Assembly: GCA_021780395.1 (NCBI GenBank)
Contig: JAJXYU010000342.1
Location: forward strand, 1 to 24,484
DNA length: 24,484 bases
Direction of reading: 5' to 3'
From: Pseudomonadota bacterium
Lineage (GTDB): Bacteria > Pseudomonadota > Gammaproteobacteria > Steroidobacterales > Steroidobacteraceae
Shown here piece by piece: positions 1 through 8,098 of this stretch. The stretch's first letter is position 1; the number at the start of each line of letters is the position of its first letter. Under the pieces are notes generated by a model. That model had not been told where the DNA came from. It worked only from the letters and a program-made list of their open reading frames with translations, and ran no database searches. A program made the position numbers and the translations under genes.

Positions 1-878
1 CGGCGAGCGAGCTGACCCTCGACATCAATCTGCGTGCGATCTTCGGCGACGATCTGGCGTTGATTCGAGAGCGCTTCGGCGAGAACCCGTTCTCCATCGT
101 GCACACGGAGGCGGATCGGGACCTGAAATTCGCGTACCGGATCCGATCCCTCGGCACGATCCTGCAGGAATTGATCGACCGTCGTCGGGCGAACCCGGCG
201 GAGAAGCGGTTCGATTTCTTCGAGATGGCGCTCGAGGCGGAGGACAAGGACACCGGCGAACGCATGAGCGACCGGCAACTGATCGACGAACTGATCACGC
301 TGGTCGTCGCGGGACACGAGACGACCGCGTCGGCGCTGACCTGGACCTGGTACCTGCTCGGCCGGCACCCCGAGATCCAGGAACAGCTCGCCGCATCGAC
401 CCCGGGATTGCCGGATCTGGCGACGCTCGGTCTCGAGGGCCTCGAAGAATGGGTCCTCGGCCAGCAGGTGATCAAGGAGTCCCTGAGACTGTGTCCGCCG
501 GGCTGGATGATGACCCGGCGGACGGTCGCCCCGGACGTTCTGCACGGGATTGCACTGCCCTCGGCGACCGACGTGTTCATCAGCCCCTACTTCATGCACC
601 GGCATCCCGCGCATTGGCTGGATCCGGAGCGCTTCGATCCATCGCGCTTCGATGCGGCGGCGGAGGCGGCGCGCCACCGGTTCGTCTATCTCCCGTTCGG
701 CGTCGGGCCGCGACATTGCATCGGCGAGGCGCTCGCGACCTTCGAGATGGCGACGCACCTCGCGGTGATGACCCGGCGGTTCCGCCTGACGCCGATCGGC
801 GACGAGGCCCCGCGGATCGAGGCGCGGATCAATTATCGCCTGCGGTCCGACCTTCTGATGCGGATCGAGGCGCGATGA
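1..878 (+). CDS. Cytochrome P450, C-terminal part (5' end outside window)
   Basis: Haem-thiolate monooxygenase; the substrate cannot be told. The reading frame is already open at base 3 and about 291 residues are visible, roughly the C-terminal two thirds of a usual 400-470 residue P450. Visible signatures in order: the I-helix oxygen-activation motif AGHETT (about nt 309-326), the K-helix ExxR motif within KESLR (about nt 474-488), the PERF-type segment DPERFDPSRF (about nt 622-651), and the haem-binding loop FGVGPRHCIG with the cysteine ligand at nt 717-719. No membrane segment is visible in this part. The next gene begins 101 bases downstream with its own ribosome binding site, so co-transcription is possible but not shown. 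The family call is secure; no subfamily or redox partner can be assigned. Confidence 0.95.
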   Translation, partial: ASELTLDINLRAIFGDDLALIRERFGENPFSIVHTEADRDLKFAYRIRSLGTILQELIDRRRANPAEKRFDFFEMALEAEDKDTGERMSDRQLIDELITLVVAGHETTASALTWTWYLLGRHPEIQEQLAASTPGLPDLATLGLEGLEEWVLGQQVIKESLRLCPPGWMMTRRTVAPDVLHGIALPSATDVFISPYFMHRHPAHWLDPERFDPSRFDAAAEAARHRFVYLPFGVGPRHCIGEALATFEMATHLAVMTRRFRLTPIGDEAPRIEARINYRLRSDLLMRIEAR

Positions 879-979
879 GATCGCGGCCGGGCGCCGGGTC
901 TTTCCTTTCCGCCGTCGACGCGATTCACTAGCGGCGATTCGCCGGCGACCGGCCGGCCCGCGCAAGGGAGAGGTCGACC

Positions 980-2584
980 ATGCCGCAAGCGCCGCGCACC
1001 CTGGGGCTGCGTCTCGTCAAAGGCGACATCAACGGCTTCATCGCGCTGTCGATCGACAATCTGTCGGTGCTGGCGCTGTTCGCGGCGGTTCTCATCCGGG
1101 GCTTCGGCGTGCCGGGAGAGATCGTGCTCGGGCGCATGATCCCGGGAACCGCCTTCGGCGTGCTCGTCGGCGACGCGCTGTACTGCTGGCTCGCCGTGCG
1201 CCTCGCGCGGCGCGAAGGGCGTGGCGACGTGACCGCGATGCCGTTCGGACTCGACACGCCGTCGACGATCGGGATGGGATTGCTGGTGCTCGGCCCCGCG
1301 TTCGCGCACTGGCGCGCCGGTGGGCTCGGTCCGCAGGCGGCGGCGCTGCGGACCTGGGACCTCGGCATGGCCTCGACGGTGATCATGGGACTGCTGAAGC
1401 TGCCGCTGTCCTTCGTCGGCCGGCGCCTCGGTCGACTGGTGCCGCGTGCCGGACTCCTCGGATCGCTCGCCGGGATCGCGCTGCTGCTGATCGGCTTCCT
1501 GCCGTTCGTCGAATTGATGCGCGAGCCGATCGTCGGCTTCCTGTCGCTCGGGCTGGTGCTGTACGCGCTCGTGGCCAAAGGCTCGGTGCCGGCGCGGCTG
1601 CCGGCGGTGCTGTTCGCGGTGCTCGCCGGGACGTTCGCGCACTACCTGCTCGCGGCGACGACCGGAGCCGGCGTCGCGGCCGGCGTGCCGATCGCAGCTC
1701 ACTTCGCGCCGCAGTGGCCGACGCCCGATCGCGGCATGTTCGGCGCGTTCGGGGCGGCGACCGCGTACCTGCCGCTGCTCGTGCCGTTCGCGCTGCTCAC
1801 GGTGATCGGGGGCGTCAACAACACGGAGAGCGCGCGGGCGGCCGGTGACGACTACGACGTCCGGAGCATTCTGCTCGCGGAAGCGGTCGCGACGCTCGCG
1901 GCGGGACTCCTCGGCGGCGTCGCGCAGACGACTCCCTATATCGGTCATCCGGCCTACAAGGAGATGGGCGCCCGCTCGGCGTATACCTTGCTCGCGGGTC
2001 TCGTGATCGGCATCGGCGGCACTTTCGGCGTGGTCGCGGACCTGCTGCGCTGGGTCCCGCTCGCGGCGCTCGCGCCGGTGCTGATCTTCGTCGCGATCGA
2101 CATCACCACCCAGGCGTTCCGCGCGGTGCCCGCGCGGCACGCGGCGGCGGTCGCATTCGCGTTCTTTCCGTCGATCGCGCGCATGGTCACGATCGAGCTG
2201 AGCGACCCGAAATTCGCGTCGCCGCGCCGGTTCGCGGCGCTCCTGGCCGCGACGTCCGCGACGCGGCCGTCGACGCTCGAGACGATCGTCGCGCTCGGCA
2301 ACGGGTTCATCGTCACCGCGACGATCTGGGGGGCGTTCCTCGCCGAGATGATCGACCGACGCACCGGCGCCGCCGTCGCGTTCCTGGTCGCCGGCGCGAC
2401 GCTGTGCGCGTTCGGGGTGATGCACTCGGTGCGCGCGGACGGCGGCGTCTACCTGCCGTGGGCGTTGCCCGCGGGCGAGCGCTTCGAGGTCGTGCAGTAC
2501 TGCGGCGCCTATCTGGTGCTCGCGGTCGTGCTGGCGGGGCTCGCGGCGATCGATCGCCGGTCGCGCGCACCGCAGCGCCGATGA
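980..2584 (+). CDS. NCS2-related (xanthine/uracil-type) membrane permease
   Basis: Predicted inner-membrane transporter of 534 residues with about a dozen hydrophobic segments from residue 20 to the C-terminus. The conserved-looking core is GGVNNTESARAAGDD (about residues 276-290), followed by a GLLGGVAQTTPYIGHPAYKEMGA-like stretch. That resembles the substrate-site region of the nucleobase/cation symporter-2 and AzgA superfamily, where a polar/acidic TM8 region and a TxxG-like TM10 region line the binding site. The start is ATG at 980, with a GGGAGAGG ribosome binding site about 7 bases upstream. The substrate is unknown; a purine or pyrimidine base is only the family default, and this branch is divergent. 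There is no nucleobase-catabolism gene beside it. The gene ends 142 bases before the metallophosphoesterase on the same strand. Confidence 0.75.
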   Translation: MPQAPRTLGLRLVKGDINGFIALSIDNLSVLALFAAVLIRGFGVPGEIVLGRMIPGTAFGVLVGDALYCWLAVRLARREGRGDVTAMPFGLDTPSTIGMGLLVLGPAFAHWRAGGLGPQAAALRTWDLGMASTVIMGLLKLPLSFVGRRLGRLVPRAGLLGSLAGIALLLIGFLPFVELMREPIVGFLSLGLVLYALVAKGSVPARLPAVLFAVLAGTFAHYLLAATTGAGVAAGVPIAAHFAPQWPTPDRGMFGAFGAATAYLPLLVPFALLTVIGGVNNTESARAAGDDYDVRSILLAEAVATLAAGLLGGVAQTTPYIGHPAYKEMGARSAYTLLAGLVIGIGGTFGVVADLLRWVPLAALAPVLIFVAIDITTQAFRAVPARHAAAVAFAFFPSIARMVTIELSDPKFASPRRFAALLAATSATRPSTLETIVALGNGFIVTATIWGAFLAEMIDRRTGAAVAFLVAGATLCAFGVMHSVRADGGVYLPWALPAGERFEVVQYCGAYLVLAVVLAGLAAIDRRSRAPQRR

Positions 2585-2631
2585 GCTAGGATCGCCGTCG
2601 GTGGCGGTGGCGCGGACGGGACGGAGCGCTC

Positions 2632-2730
2632 ATGAGTGACTCTTCGGCGATTCGGCGCGAAGTCGGTGCGATCGCACGGACGTTCACGGGACTCGGATCG
2701 ATCATCGGATTCGGGGGGCGACGGCCATGA
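2632..2730 (+). CDS. Possible 32-residue small ORF coupled to the phosphoesterase gene
   Basis: An ATG at 2632 opens a 32-codon frame whose TGA stop (2728-2730) overlaps the ATG of the next gene (2727-2729) in an ATGA arrangement. A GGGACGGAG stretch lies about 5-13 bases upstream and could be a ribosome binding site. The peptide is polar at its N-terminus with an amphipathic/hydrophobic middle (AIARTFTGLGSIIGF) and a basic end. I recognise no family. It could be a leader that translationally couples the phosphoesterase, or chance in a GC-rich sequence. Conservation in relatives would decide. Confidence 0.25.
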   Translation: MSDSSAIRREVGAIARTFTGLGSIIGFGGRRP

Positions 2731-4007
2731 GGCGCGTCGGTCTCGCGGCACTCGGACTGTGCTTCTCGCTCGGCTGCGGGATCGCACCGACGGGTCACGC
2801 GGCGGCACCTGCGCCGGCGGTGGACGCGGCCTGGATCCAGTACGGGCCGGGCGGATCGATCGAGGCGAGGGCGGTCGTCGCCGCGCCCGGGTGTCCGCGC
2901 GCGCGGATCGACGGCGTCGAGCATCGGATGCAGGTTCGCGCGGCCGCGAACCCCGACTTTCCGACGATCTGCCGCATCGCCGTCCCCCGCGCCGCGCGGG
3001 CGATCGCGATCGCCGGGCACGCGATCCCCTTGCCGGCCGCGCGGGTTCGACGCATCGTCGTGGTCGGCGATACGGGATGTCGAATCCAGGGGGCGATCGT
3101 GCAGGACTGTGCCGATCCGCGCCGCTGGCCGTTTCCGCAGCTCGCCGCGGCGGCGGCGCGCGCCCGGCCGGACCTCGTGATCGACGTCGGCGATTACCTC
3201 TACCGGGAGAGCGCGTGCCCGGTCGGCAACACGGGTTGCGCGGGCTCTCCGTACGGGGATCGCTGGGCGACCTGGCGCGCGGATTTCTTCGCGCCGGCCG
3301 CCCCGTTGCTCGCCGCCGCGCCGTGGGTCGTCGTCCGCGGCAACCACGAGGCCTGTGGGCGTGCCGGGGTCGGTTGGTTGCGCTTGCTGGGCCCGGATCC
3401 GGTCGCGCCCGGCGAAGCGTGCGTGCCGCACCTCGCGCCGTACCGGATCACGATCGGCACCCTGCACCTGGTCGTGCTGGACGACGCCAACGCCCCCGAC
3501 GTTCGCCGCGACGCGGCGCTCGTGCCCACTTACCGACGCGAGTTCGCCGCGCTCGCGCGGGCACCGGCACCGAGCTGGCTGCTGATGCACCGCCCGATCT
3601 GGGGCGCGATCGCCGGCCCTCTCGACATCCCGATCGGCGGCAACGCGACGCTGATCGCGGCGATCGGTCGCCGGGGCATTCCGGCGCCGATCCGCCTGAT
3701 GCTCGCCGGGCACATCCACAGCTTCGAGGCACTGAACTACGGTGGGGCTCAGCGGGTCCCGCCGCAACTGATCGCGGGCTTCGGCGGCGACCGCCTCGAT
3801 CGCACGCCGAGAGAGCTTGGCGGTGCGATATTCCAGGGCGATTCCGGCGTCAAGGTCACCCGCGGCGTGTCGATTCCCGGCTTCGGCTTCATCGTGCTCC
3901 GCCGCGCGGCGCGCGGCTGGGACGTCGACGTGCACGATGTCGCGGGCGGCGTGGAGCGGCGCTGCTGGTTTCGCGGCGGGCGCGTCGGCTGCGCACGCCG
4001 GCGGTAA
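2727..4007 (+). CDS. Secreted calcineurin-like metallophosphoesterase
   Basis: Binuclear-metal phosphoesterase of 426 residues, probably exported. The N-terminus (residues 1-26) has two arginines, a hydrophobic core and an AxA-like cleavage region near HAA, typical of a Sec signal peptide. The SLGC at 15-18 is a poor lipobox, so lipidation is doubtful. All metallophosphoesterase blocks are present: GDTG (D115), VGDYLY (D156), RGNHE (N206-H207), the LLMH histidine (H288) and GHIH (H329, H331). The insert between GDYLY and GNHE is rich in Cys (for example C164 and C171), consistent with disulfides outside the cytoplasm. Purple acid phosphatase-like and other extracellular phosphatases share this core, so the substrate is undetermined. 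It is convergent with the DMT transporter, 30 bases apart. Confidence 0.88.
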   Translation: MRRVGLAALGLCFSLGCGIAPTGHAAAPAPAVDAAWIQYGPGGSIEARAVVAAPGCPRARIDGVEHRMQVRAAANPDFPTICRIAVPRAARAIAIAGHAIPLPAARVRRIVVVGDTGCRIQGAIVQDCADPRRWPFPQLAAAAARARPDLVIDVGDYLYRESACPVGNTGCAGSPYGDRWATWRADFFAPAAPLLAAAPWVVVRGNHEACGRAGVGWLRLLGPDPVAPGEACVPHLAPYRITIGTLHLVVLDDANAPDVRRDAALVPTYRREFAALARAPAPSWLLMHRPIWGAIAGPLDIPIGGNATLIAAIGRRGIPAPIRLMLAGHIHSFEALNYGGAQRVPPQLIAGFGGDRLDRTPRELGGAIFQGDSGVKVTRGVSIPGFGFIVLRRAARGWDVDVHDVAGGVERRCWFRGGRVGCARRR

Positions 4008-4037
4008 CCGCGACGGCGCGGTCGAGACGATCGGGCA

Positions 4038-4919
4038 TCAGCTCGCGCGCGATTCGAGCGCGACGCCGGCGCCGAGCTCGGAGGCCGCGAGATGCGCGGC
4101 GACCGAGGTAAACACGATCGCACCGCCGACCAGGGTTGCCCGGCTCGGCGCCTCGTGGACCACGAGCCAGACCCACAGCGGCGCGAGCGGCGCGTCGAGC
4201 GCGCCGATCAATCCGGTCTCGACCGGCGACAGCCGGCGCGCACCGAGCACGAACAGCGGCAGGCCGATCGCGAAGTTCACGACGCCGAACGTGGCGAGCA
4301 ACGCGAGGGCGCCGCCGGATGTGGCGAGCGGCGCGCCGAACGGCCAGCATGCGACGCCGCTCAGCAACGAGGACAGACACGCGGTCAACAGCACGGGAAC
4401 CTCCGGATGGCGGCGCACGACGACCGTGGTCAGCGCCATCGTCAAGGCCATGCCGGCCGCGAACGCATCCCCGATCCAGCTGCCGTGTCCGCCGAGCCCG
4501 ACCATCACCGCGACGCCGACCAGCGCTCCCGCACTCGCGATCAAGGCGCCGCGCCCCGGTCGCTCGCGCAGCATCCACCAGCCGAGCGCCGCCGCCATGA
4601 ACGGCGTGGTCGCATAGATCACCGCGACGTTCGCGACGCTCGTGCGGGTCAGCGCGCAGAGGTAGAAGATCATCCCGAGCGCGCCCTGCGCGACGAACAG
4701 CACGCCGAGCCAGCCCATCGCGCGCAACGCCGCCCAGCCGCGCGGCTCGCGCAGGAACGGCATCGCGAGCGCGAGCGCGATCCCGCCGAACAGCCCGCGC
4801 CACGCGAGCAGCGTCCAGACGTCGACCGGTAGCAGGCGCGTGAACAGACCGCCGAGGCTCCACGCGACGGCGGAGCCGGTCACACAGGCGAATCCGACTC
4901 GTCGGCTGGCGCGACTCAT
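4038..4919 (-). CDS. EamA/DMT-family transporter
   Basis: Inner-membrane metabolite transporter of the drug/metabolite transporter superfamily, about 293 residues, with ten predicted hydrophobic helices arranged as two EamA repeats (about residues 5-135 and 150-280). Typical features include an early SLGGLFTRLLP segment, WRGLFGGIALAL in the first repeat, and a TPFMAALGWWMLRERP-like end of repeat one echoed by ALDAPLAPLWVWLVVHEAPS at the end of repeat two. I chose the ATG at 4919 because it leaves a short tail before TM1. An in-frame ATG at 4964 would add 15 residues (MAECAANHQ...), and neither has a good ribosome binding site. The substrate cannot be read from sequence. The UrcA-family gene lies upstream on the same strand (93-base gap), and the phosphoesterase is convergent. 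Confidence 0.85.
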   Translation of the reverse strand: MSRASRRVGFACVTGSAVAWSLGGLFTRLLPVDVWTLLAWRGLFGGIALALAMPFLREPRGWAALRAMGWLGVLFVAQGALGMIFYLCALTRTSVANVAVIYATTPFMAAALGWWMLRERPGRGALIASAGALVGVAVMVGLGGHGSWIGDAFAAGMALTMALTTVVVRRHPEVPVLLTACLSSLLSGVACWPFGAPLATSGGALALLATFGVVNFAIGLPLFVLGARRLSPVETGLIGALDAPLAPLWVWLVVHEAPSRATLVGGAIVFTSVAAHLAASELGAGVALESRAS

Positions 4920-5012
4920 CCGCGAAGGTCCGGGGGCTTGGTGGTTGGCCGCGCATTCTGCCATGAACGCGCGGCCCGGACCCAGCGGAGCGTGCGGCGC
5001 CCGGCGGTCGCG

Positions 5013-5414
5013 CTACTCTTCGCCCTGCTCGGCCGCCGCGATCAGCGCGTGGACCTGTTCCATCGCCCCCTTCGCCGCCTGTTCGGCGCACGCGGGGCTC
5101 TCGGACGTCGTCAACGGATACAATTCGTCGAGCTGCTTGCAGGCCGCCTGTGCGGTCTCGTGGACACGCCGCTCGAGCTCGACCGCGCCGCTGTGGGTCC
5201 GCAGGTCGAGATCGCCGTAATAGACGTGCCGCGTCAGACTGACTTCCTCGATCGGGATGCCGCTCGAGGTATGGCCGACGACCTTGGTCGCCCGACCGGC
5301 TTCGACGGAGATCTCCTTCAACGTCTGTGCTCCGGTGACACCGGCGGCGAGCGCGATGCCCGCGCCGAGCACGCCGAGAATGCTGATGCGGCGGAGCCGC
5401 GTGGTGGTGTTCAT
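5013..5414 (-). CDS. UrcA family periplasmic protein
   Basis: Small exported protein of 133 residues of unknown role. Residues 1-29 form a clear Sec signal peptide (basic start, LGVLGAGIALAAGV core, cleavage after TGA). The mature part has the UrcA pattern: a VYYGDLDLRTHSGAVELERRV-type segment (YYGDLDL, then an amphipathic helix with E..V), followed by AAxxAC (C92) and a second cysteine (C109) that may pair with it. UrcA proteins are mostly found in sphingomonads and in xanthomonad/nevskial relatives and have no established biochemical function. The start is firmly set by an AGGAGG ribosome binding site seven bases upstream of the ATG. The gene is divergent from the APC permease, and the 150 bases between them must hold both promoters. 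Confidence 0.85.
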   Translation of the reverse strand: MNTTTRLRRISILGVLGAGIALAAGVTGAQTLKEISVEAGRATKVVGHTSSGIPIEEVSLTRHVYYGDLDLRTHSGAVELERRVHETAQAACKQLDELYPLTTSESPACAEQAAKGAMEQVHALIAAAEQGEE

Positions 5415-5564
5415 CGTCGATCCTCCTGATCGGGTGTGATCGGTCCCTCGATGCGCAGTATCGCAGTCGGCGGCGGGGCGGGAACTCCGGAGTTTCCAGG
5501 GTCGCGGCTACGGGTTCTCGCAGCGATCCGGCGGGATTTCGCGCTACGTGCTAGCGTAGGCGCC

Positions 5565-6869
5565 ATGCAGGAAGTGCATCGGCGCGACCGGGGGCTGGTT
5601 CGCGCGCTCGGTCCCTGGGGGCTCGCGGCGAACGTGCTGAACGCGATCGTCGGCTCGGGGATCTTCGTCGTGCCGGCGGCGCTCGCGGCCGAGGCGGGAC
5701 GCTATGCCCCCGCGGTGTTGCTCGCCTGCGCGGCCGCGATCGGCGCGGTCGCGCTGTGCTTCGCCGCAGGGTGCAGCCGGGTGCCGAGCAGCGGCGGGCC
5801 CTACGCGTACATCGAGGCCGCGCATGGAGCGTTGCCCGCGCAGCTCGTCGGCACGATGCTGTGGCTGAGCGCGCTGCTGTCGGACGGCGGGATCGCGTCC
5901 GCGCTCGGTGGCGCGGTCGCGGCCGCGGCGCCGCCGCCGTTCGCGGCGCTCGTGCGATCGGCCGTCGTGATCGGGGTCGTCGGCGGAGTCGCGGCGATCA
6001 ACGTACGCAGCCTCAAGGGGGGCGCGCGGCTGCTCACCGGCGCGAGCGCAGTGAAGCTCGTGCCGCTCGTGGTGTTCCTCGGGGTCGGCGCGGGCGCGAT
6101 GCACGCGGCTCACTTCGACGTCGGAGGCGCCCCGAATCCGTCCGGAATCGGGCGCGCTGCGATCCTCGCGATGTTCGCATTCATGGGAACGGAGAGCGCG
6201 CTCGGCGCGAGCGGCGAAGTCGTTCGCCCGGCGCGCACGATCCCGCTCGCGATCGTCGCCGCGCTCGCGACGGTGACACTGCTCTACGTCTGCATCCAGC
6301 TCATCGCGCAAGGCGTGCTCGGCGCCGCGCTTCCCGGTTCGGCCGCTCCGCTCGCCGACGCGCTCGGACGCGTCGGCCCGGGCTGGCGCCGGTTCATGCT
6401 CGCCGGTACCGCGCTGTCGCTGTTCGGGTGGCTCTGCGCGGATCTGCTGTCGACGCCGCGACTGATCTTCGCGTGCGCGCGCGATGGCTGGCTGCCCGCG
6501 GTCCTCGGGCGCACCCACCGGCGCTTCCATACGCCGTATCTCGCGATCGCGGTGTACGCGATCGTGGCGATCGCACTCGCACTGTCGAACGGCTTCGAGG
6601 AACTCGTGGTGCTGGCCGCGCTCGCGATCGCGCCGGTCTACGTGTTCGGCTGTACGGCCGCGGTCGTGCTCGCGCGCCGTCGGGTCGCGCTCGCCGGCGA
6701 GCCCCTGGAGATCCGGGGGCTCGGCGTCGCCGCGGTGGTCGGGATCGGCGGCACGATCGCGATGGTTGCGCTCGCGTCGCGTGCGGAGATCCTCGGGCTC
6801 GCGGCGGTGATCGCCGCGAGCCTGCTCATGTATGCGTTGCGGCGCCGCTCGAGCCCGATCGGTGCCTGA
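5565..6869 (+). CDS. APC-family amino acid/amine permease
   Basis: Cytoplasmic-membrane secondary transporter of the amino acid-polyamine-organocation superfamily, 434 residues with about twelve hydrophobic segments. The TM1 signature GSGIF (residues 30-34) follows NVLNAIV; the unwound glycine stretch binds the substrate amine/carboxyl in this family. SSGGPYAYIEAAHG in the TM3 region is also characteristic, as is MFAFMGTESALGASGEV in the TM6 region. I chose the ATG at 5565 because the protein then begins just before the family's usual N-terminus. The frame is open back to a GTG at 5436, but that extension is non-hydrophobic, low in conservation signals and runs through the divergent promoter region. 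Substrate unknown. The gene ends six bases from the convergent hydrolase gene. Confidence 0.88.
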   Translation: MQEVHRRDRGLVRALGPWGLAANVLNAIVGSGIFVVPAALAAEAGRYAPAVLLACAAAIGAVALCFAAGCSRVPSSGGPYAYIEAAHGALPAQLVGTMLWLSALLSDGGIASALGGAVAAAAPPPFAALVRSAVVIGVVGGVAAINVRSLKGGARLLTGASAVKLVPLVVFLGVGAGAMHAAHFDVGGAPNPSGIGRAAILAMFAFMGTESALGASGEVVRPARTIPLAIVAALATVTLLYVCIQLIAQGVLGAALPGSAAPLADALGRVGPGWRRFMLAGTALSLFGWLCADLLSTPRLIFACARDGWLPAVLGRTHRRFHTPYLAIAVYAIVAIALALSNGFEELVVLAALAIAPVYVFGCTAAVVLARRRVALAGEPLEIRGLGVAAVVGIGGTIAMVALASRAEILGLAAVIAASLLMYALRRRSSPIGA

Positions 6870-6875
6870 CCCCGA

Positions 6876-8021
6876 TCAGCGCGTGAGGAGGTGCGGCCGC
6901 AGGTGCTCGACGACCCGCCGCCACGCGTCGCTCGCCGGATCGATCGGTGGCATGTGGGAGACGCCGGCGAGCGGCCGCCAGTCGACGCGATCCCCGGCGC
7001 GACGCGCGGCCGCGACGTAGCCGGCGGCGAGGTCGAACGGCACCGATTCGTCCTCGGTGCCGTGCACGATGAGCTGTTCGACGCCGAGCGGGAGTCGCGC
7101 GCGTGGATCGGCCCACGCGTCGTCGTCGGTGCGCGGCACGAACGCGTCCACCGCGCCGTTCCCGAGCCCGCGGCGCCGCGCCTCGGCGAGGTCCGCGACC
7201 GCGCCGATCCCGACCACGAGTCGTGGCAGCGCCGCCGGCGACGCGCCGGGCGTCCCGTCCGGCAGGCCTCGACGCACGGCACACCAGAGTGCGAGGTGGC
7301 CGCCGGCCGAATGTCCGAGGACGACCGGGGCGCGGGTCTCCACGGGATGGCGTTCCCAGAGCCGCGCGCCGAAGTCGAACGCCGCCGCGACGTCGTCGAA
7401 GGTCTGCGGGCAGCCGCCGCCGCTACCGCCGACGCGGCGGTACTCGACGTTCCAGGTCGCGACGCCGCGGCGCGCGAGGTCGACCGCGAGCGGCGCCATC
7501 ACGTCGCGCCGGTAGGCCTCGCGCCAGAATCCGCCGTGCAGCAAGATCACGAGCGGGACGCGATCTGCGGATGCGACGGGCAGGCGCAGGTCGCCGATCT
7601 GGTCGATCGCCGCGCCGTAGCGCAGGGTCGCGTACGGGTGCGCCGCCGTGCTCGCCAGATGCCGCAGCGCCCAGTCGAGGCTGTACTCGCCGCGCCCGCT
7701 GATGCACTCGTCGGTCGCGCGCGGCAGCGGATCCGGCGTGTAGTCGATCCGGCGTCCGCGCGCCGTGTACGCCGCGGCGTCCGCGGCCAGCGCGTGGTAC
7801 CCGACCGCCTCGCGCGCGAGCACGATCGCGTCGATGCCGCCGGCGTCGAGCGTGCGCCGCGCGTGCGCGGCGTCGTCGGTCGCGATCACGCGCGAGTCGA
7901 GACCGGCCGTCGCGGGCCAGGCGGTCGCGCGTTCGAGGTCGCGGCTCGCGCCCGGCGGGGTCACGACGAGGATTCGGTGCAGCGGCGAACCCGTCGTCGC
8001 GCGGCGATCGGAGGGTGGCAT
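6876..8021 (-). CDS. Alpha/beta hydrolase with HGGxW motif and unusual N-terminal extension
   Basis: Serine hydrolase of 381 residues. The C-terminal hydrolase domain (about residues 150-381) has the oxyanion motif HGGFW (162-166), nucleophile elbow GHSAGG (S238), a likely acid D324 in GTEDESVPF, and H356 in GVSHMPPIDP. HGGxW and the following YRR/EYRR segments resemble kynurenine formamidase-like and related esterases, so an ester or amide substrate is likely but unspecified. Residues 15-145 form an extra region with a beta-alpha pattern (HRILVV, GIDAIVLA) and no family I recognise. The start is the ATG at 8021, without a strong ribosome binding site. It follows the SlcC-like gene on the same strand after 77 bases and may be the last gene of the suy operon, but no known step of sulfolactate breakdown needs a hydrolase. 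Confidence 0.82.
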   Translation of the reverse strand: MPPSDRRATTGSPLHRILVVTPPGASRDLERATAWPATAGLDSRVIATDDAAHARRTLDAGGIDAIVLAREAVGYHALAADAAAYTARGRRIDYTPDPLPRATDECISGRGEYSLDWALRHLASTAAHPYATLRYGAAIDQIGDLRLPVASADRVPLVILLHGGFWREAYRRDVMAPLAVDLARRGVATWNVEYRRVGGSGGGCPQTFDDVAAAFDFGARLWERHPVETRAPVVLGHSAGGHLALWCAVRRGLPDGTPGASPAALPRLVVGIGAVADLAEARRRGLGNGAVDAFVPRTDDDAWADPRARLPLGVEQLIVHGTEDESVPFDLAAGYVAAARRAGDRVDWRPLAGVSHMPPIDPASDAWRRVVEHLRPHLLTR

Positions 8022-8098
8022 CCGGGGAATCGTACCAGCAAGCGCTCCGGCGGTCGGCGGCGACACCCGCCGGGGCGGCGCATCGCGCCGCGCGTCGA

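Noticed and set aside
833..2425. Long open frame on the minus strand opposite the permease (530 codons)
   Set aside because: Arg/Glu/Asp-rich, low-complexity translation without a fold or motif; a mirror of the GC-biased codons of the permease gene. The same applies to long opposite-strand frames at 2586-3935, 5544-6530, 11588-13258, 14668-16641, 17613-19895, 19892-20983 and 22519-24423.
2771..2784. Lipobox in the phosphoesterase signal peptide (SLGC)
   Set aside because: Serine at -3 and leucine at -2 do not fit the L-[AS]-[GA]-C pattern well, and an ordinary cleavage region follows.
5436..5564. GTG-initiated 43-residue extension of the APC permease
   Set aside because: It has no family similarity and lies in the divergent promoter region with urcA; ATG 5565 gives the usual N-terminus.
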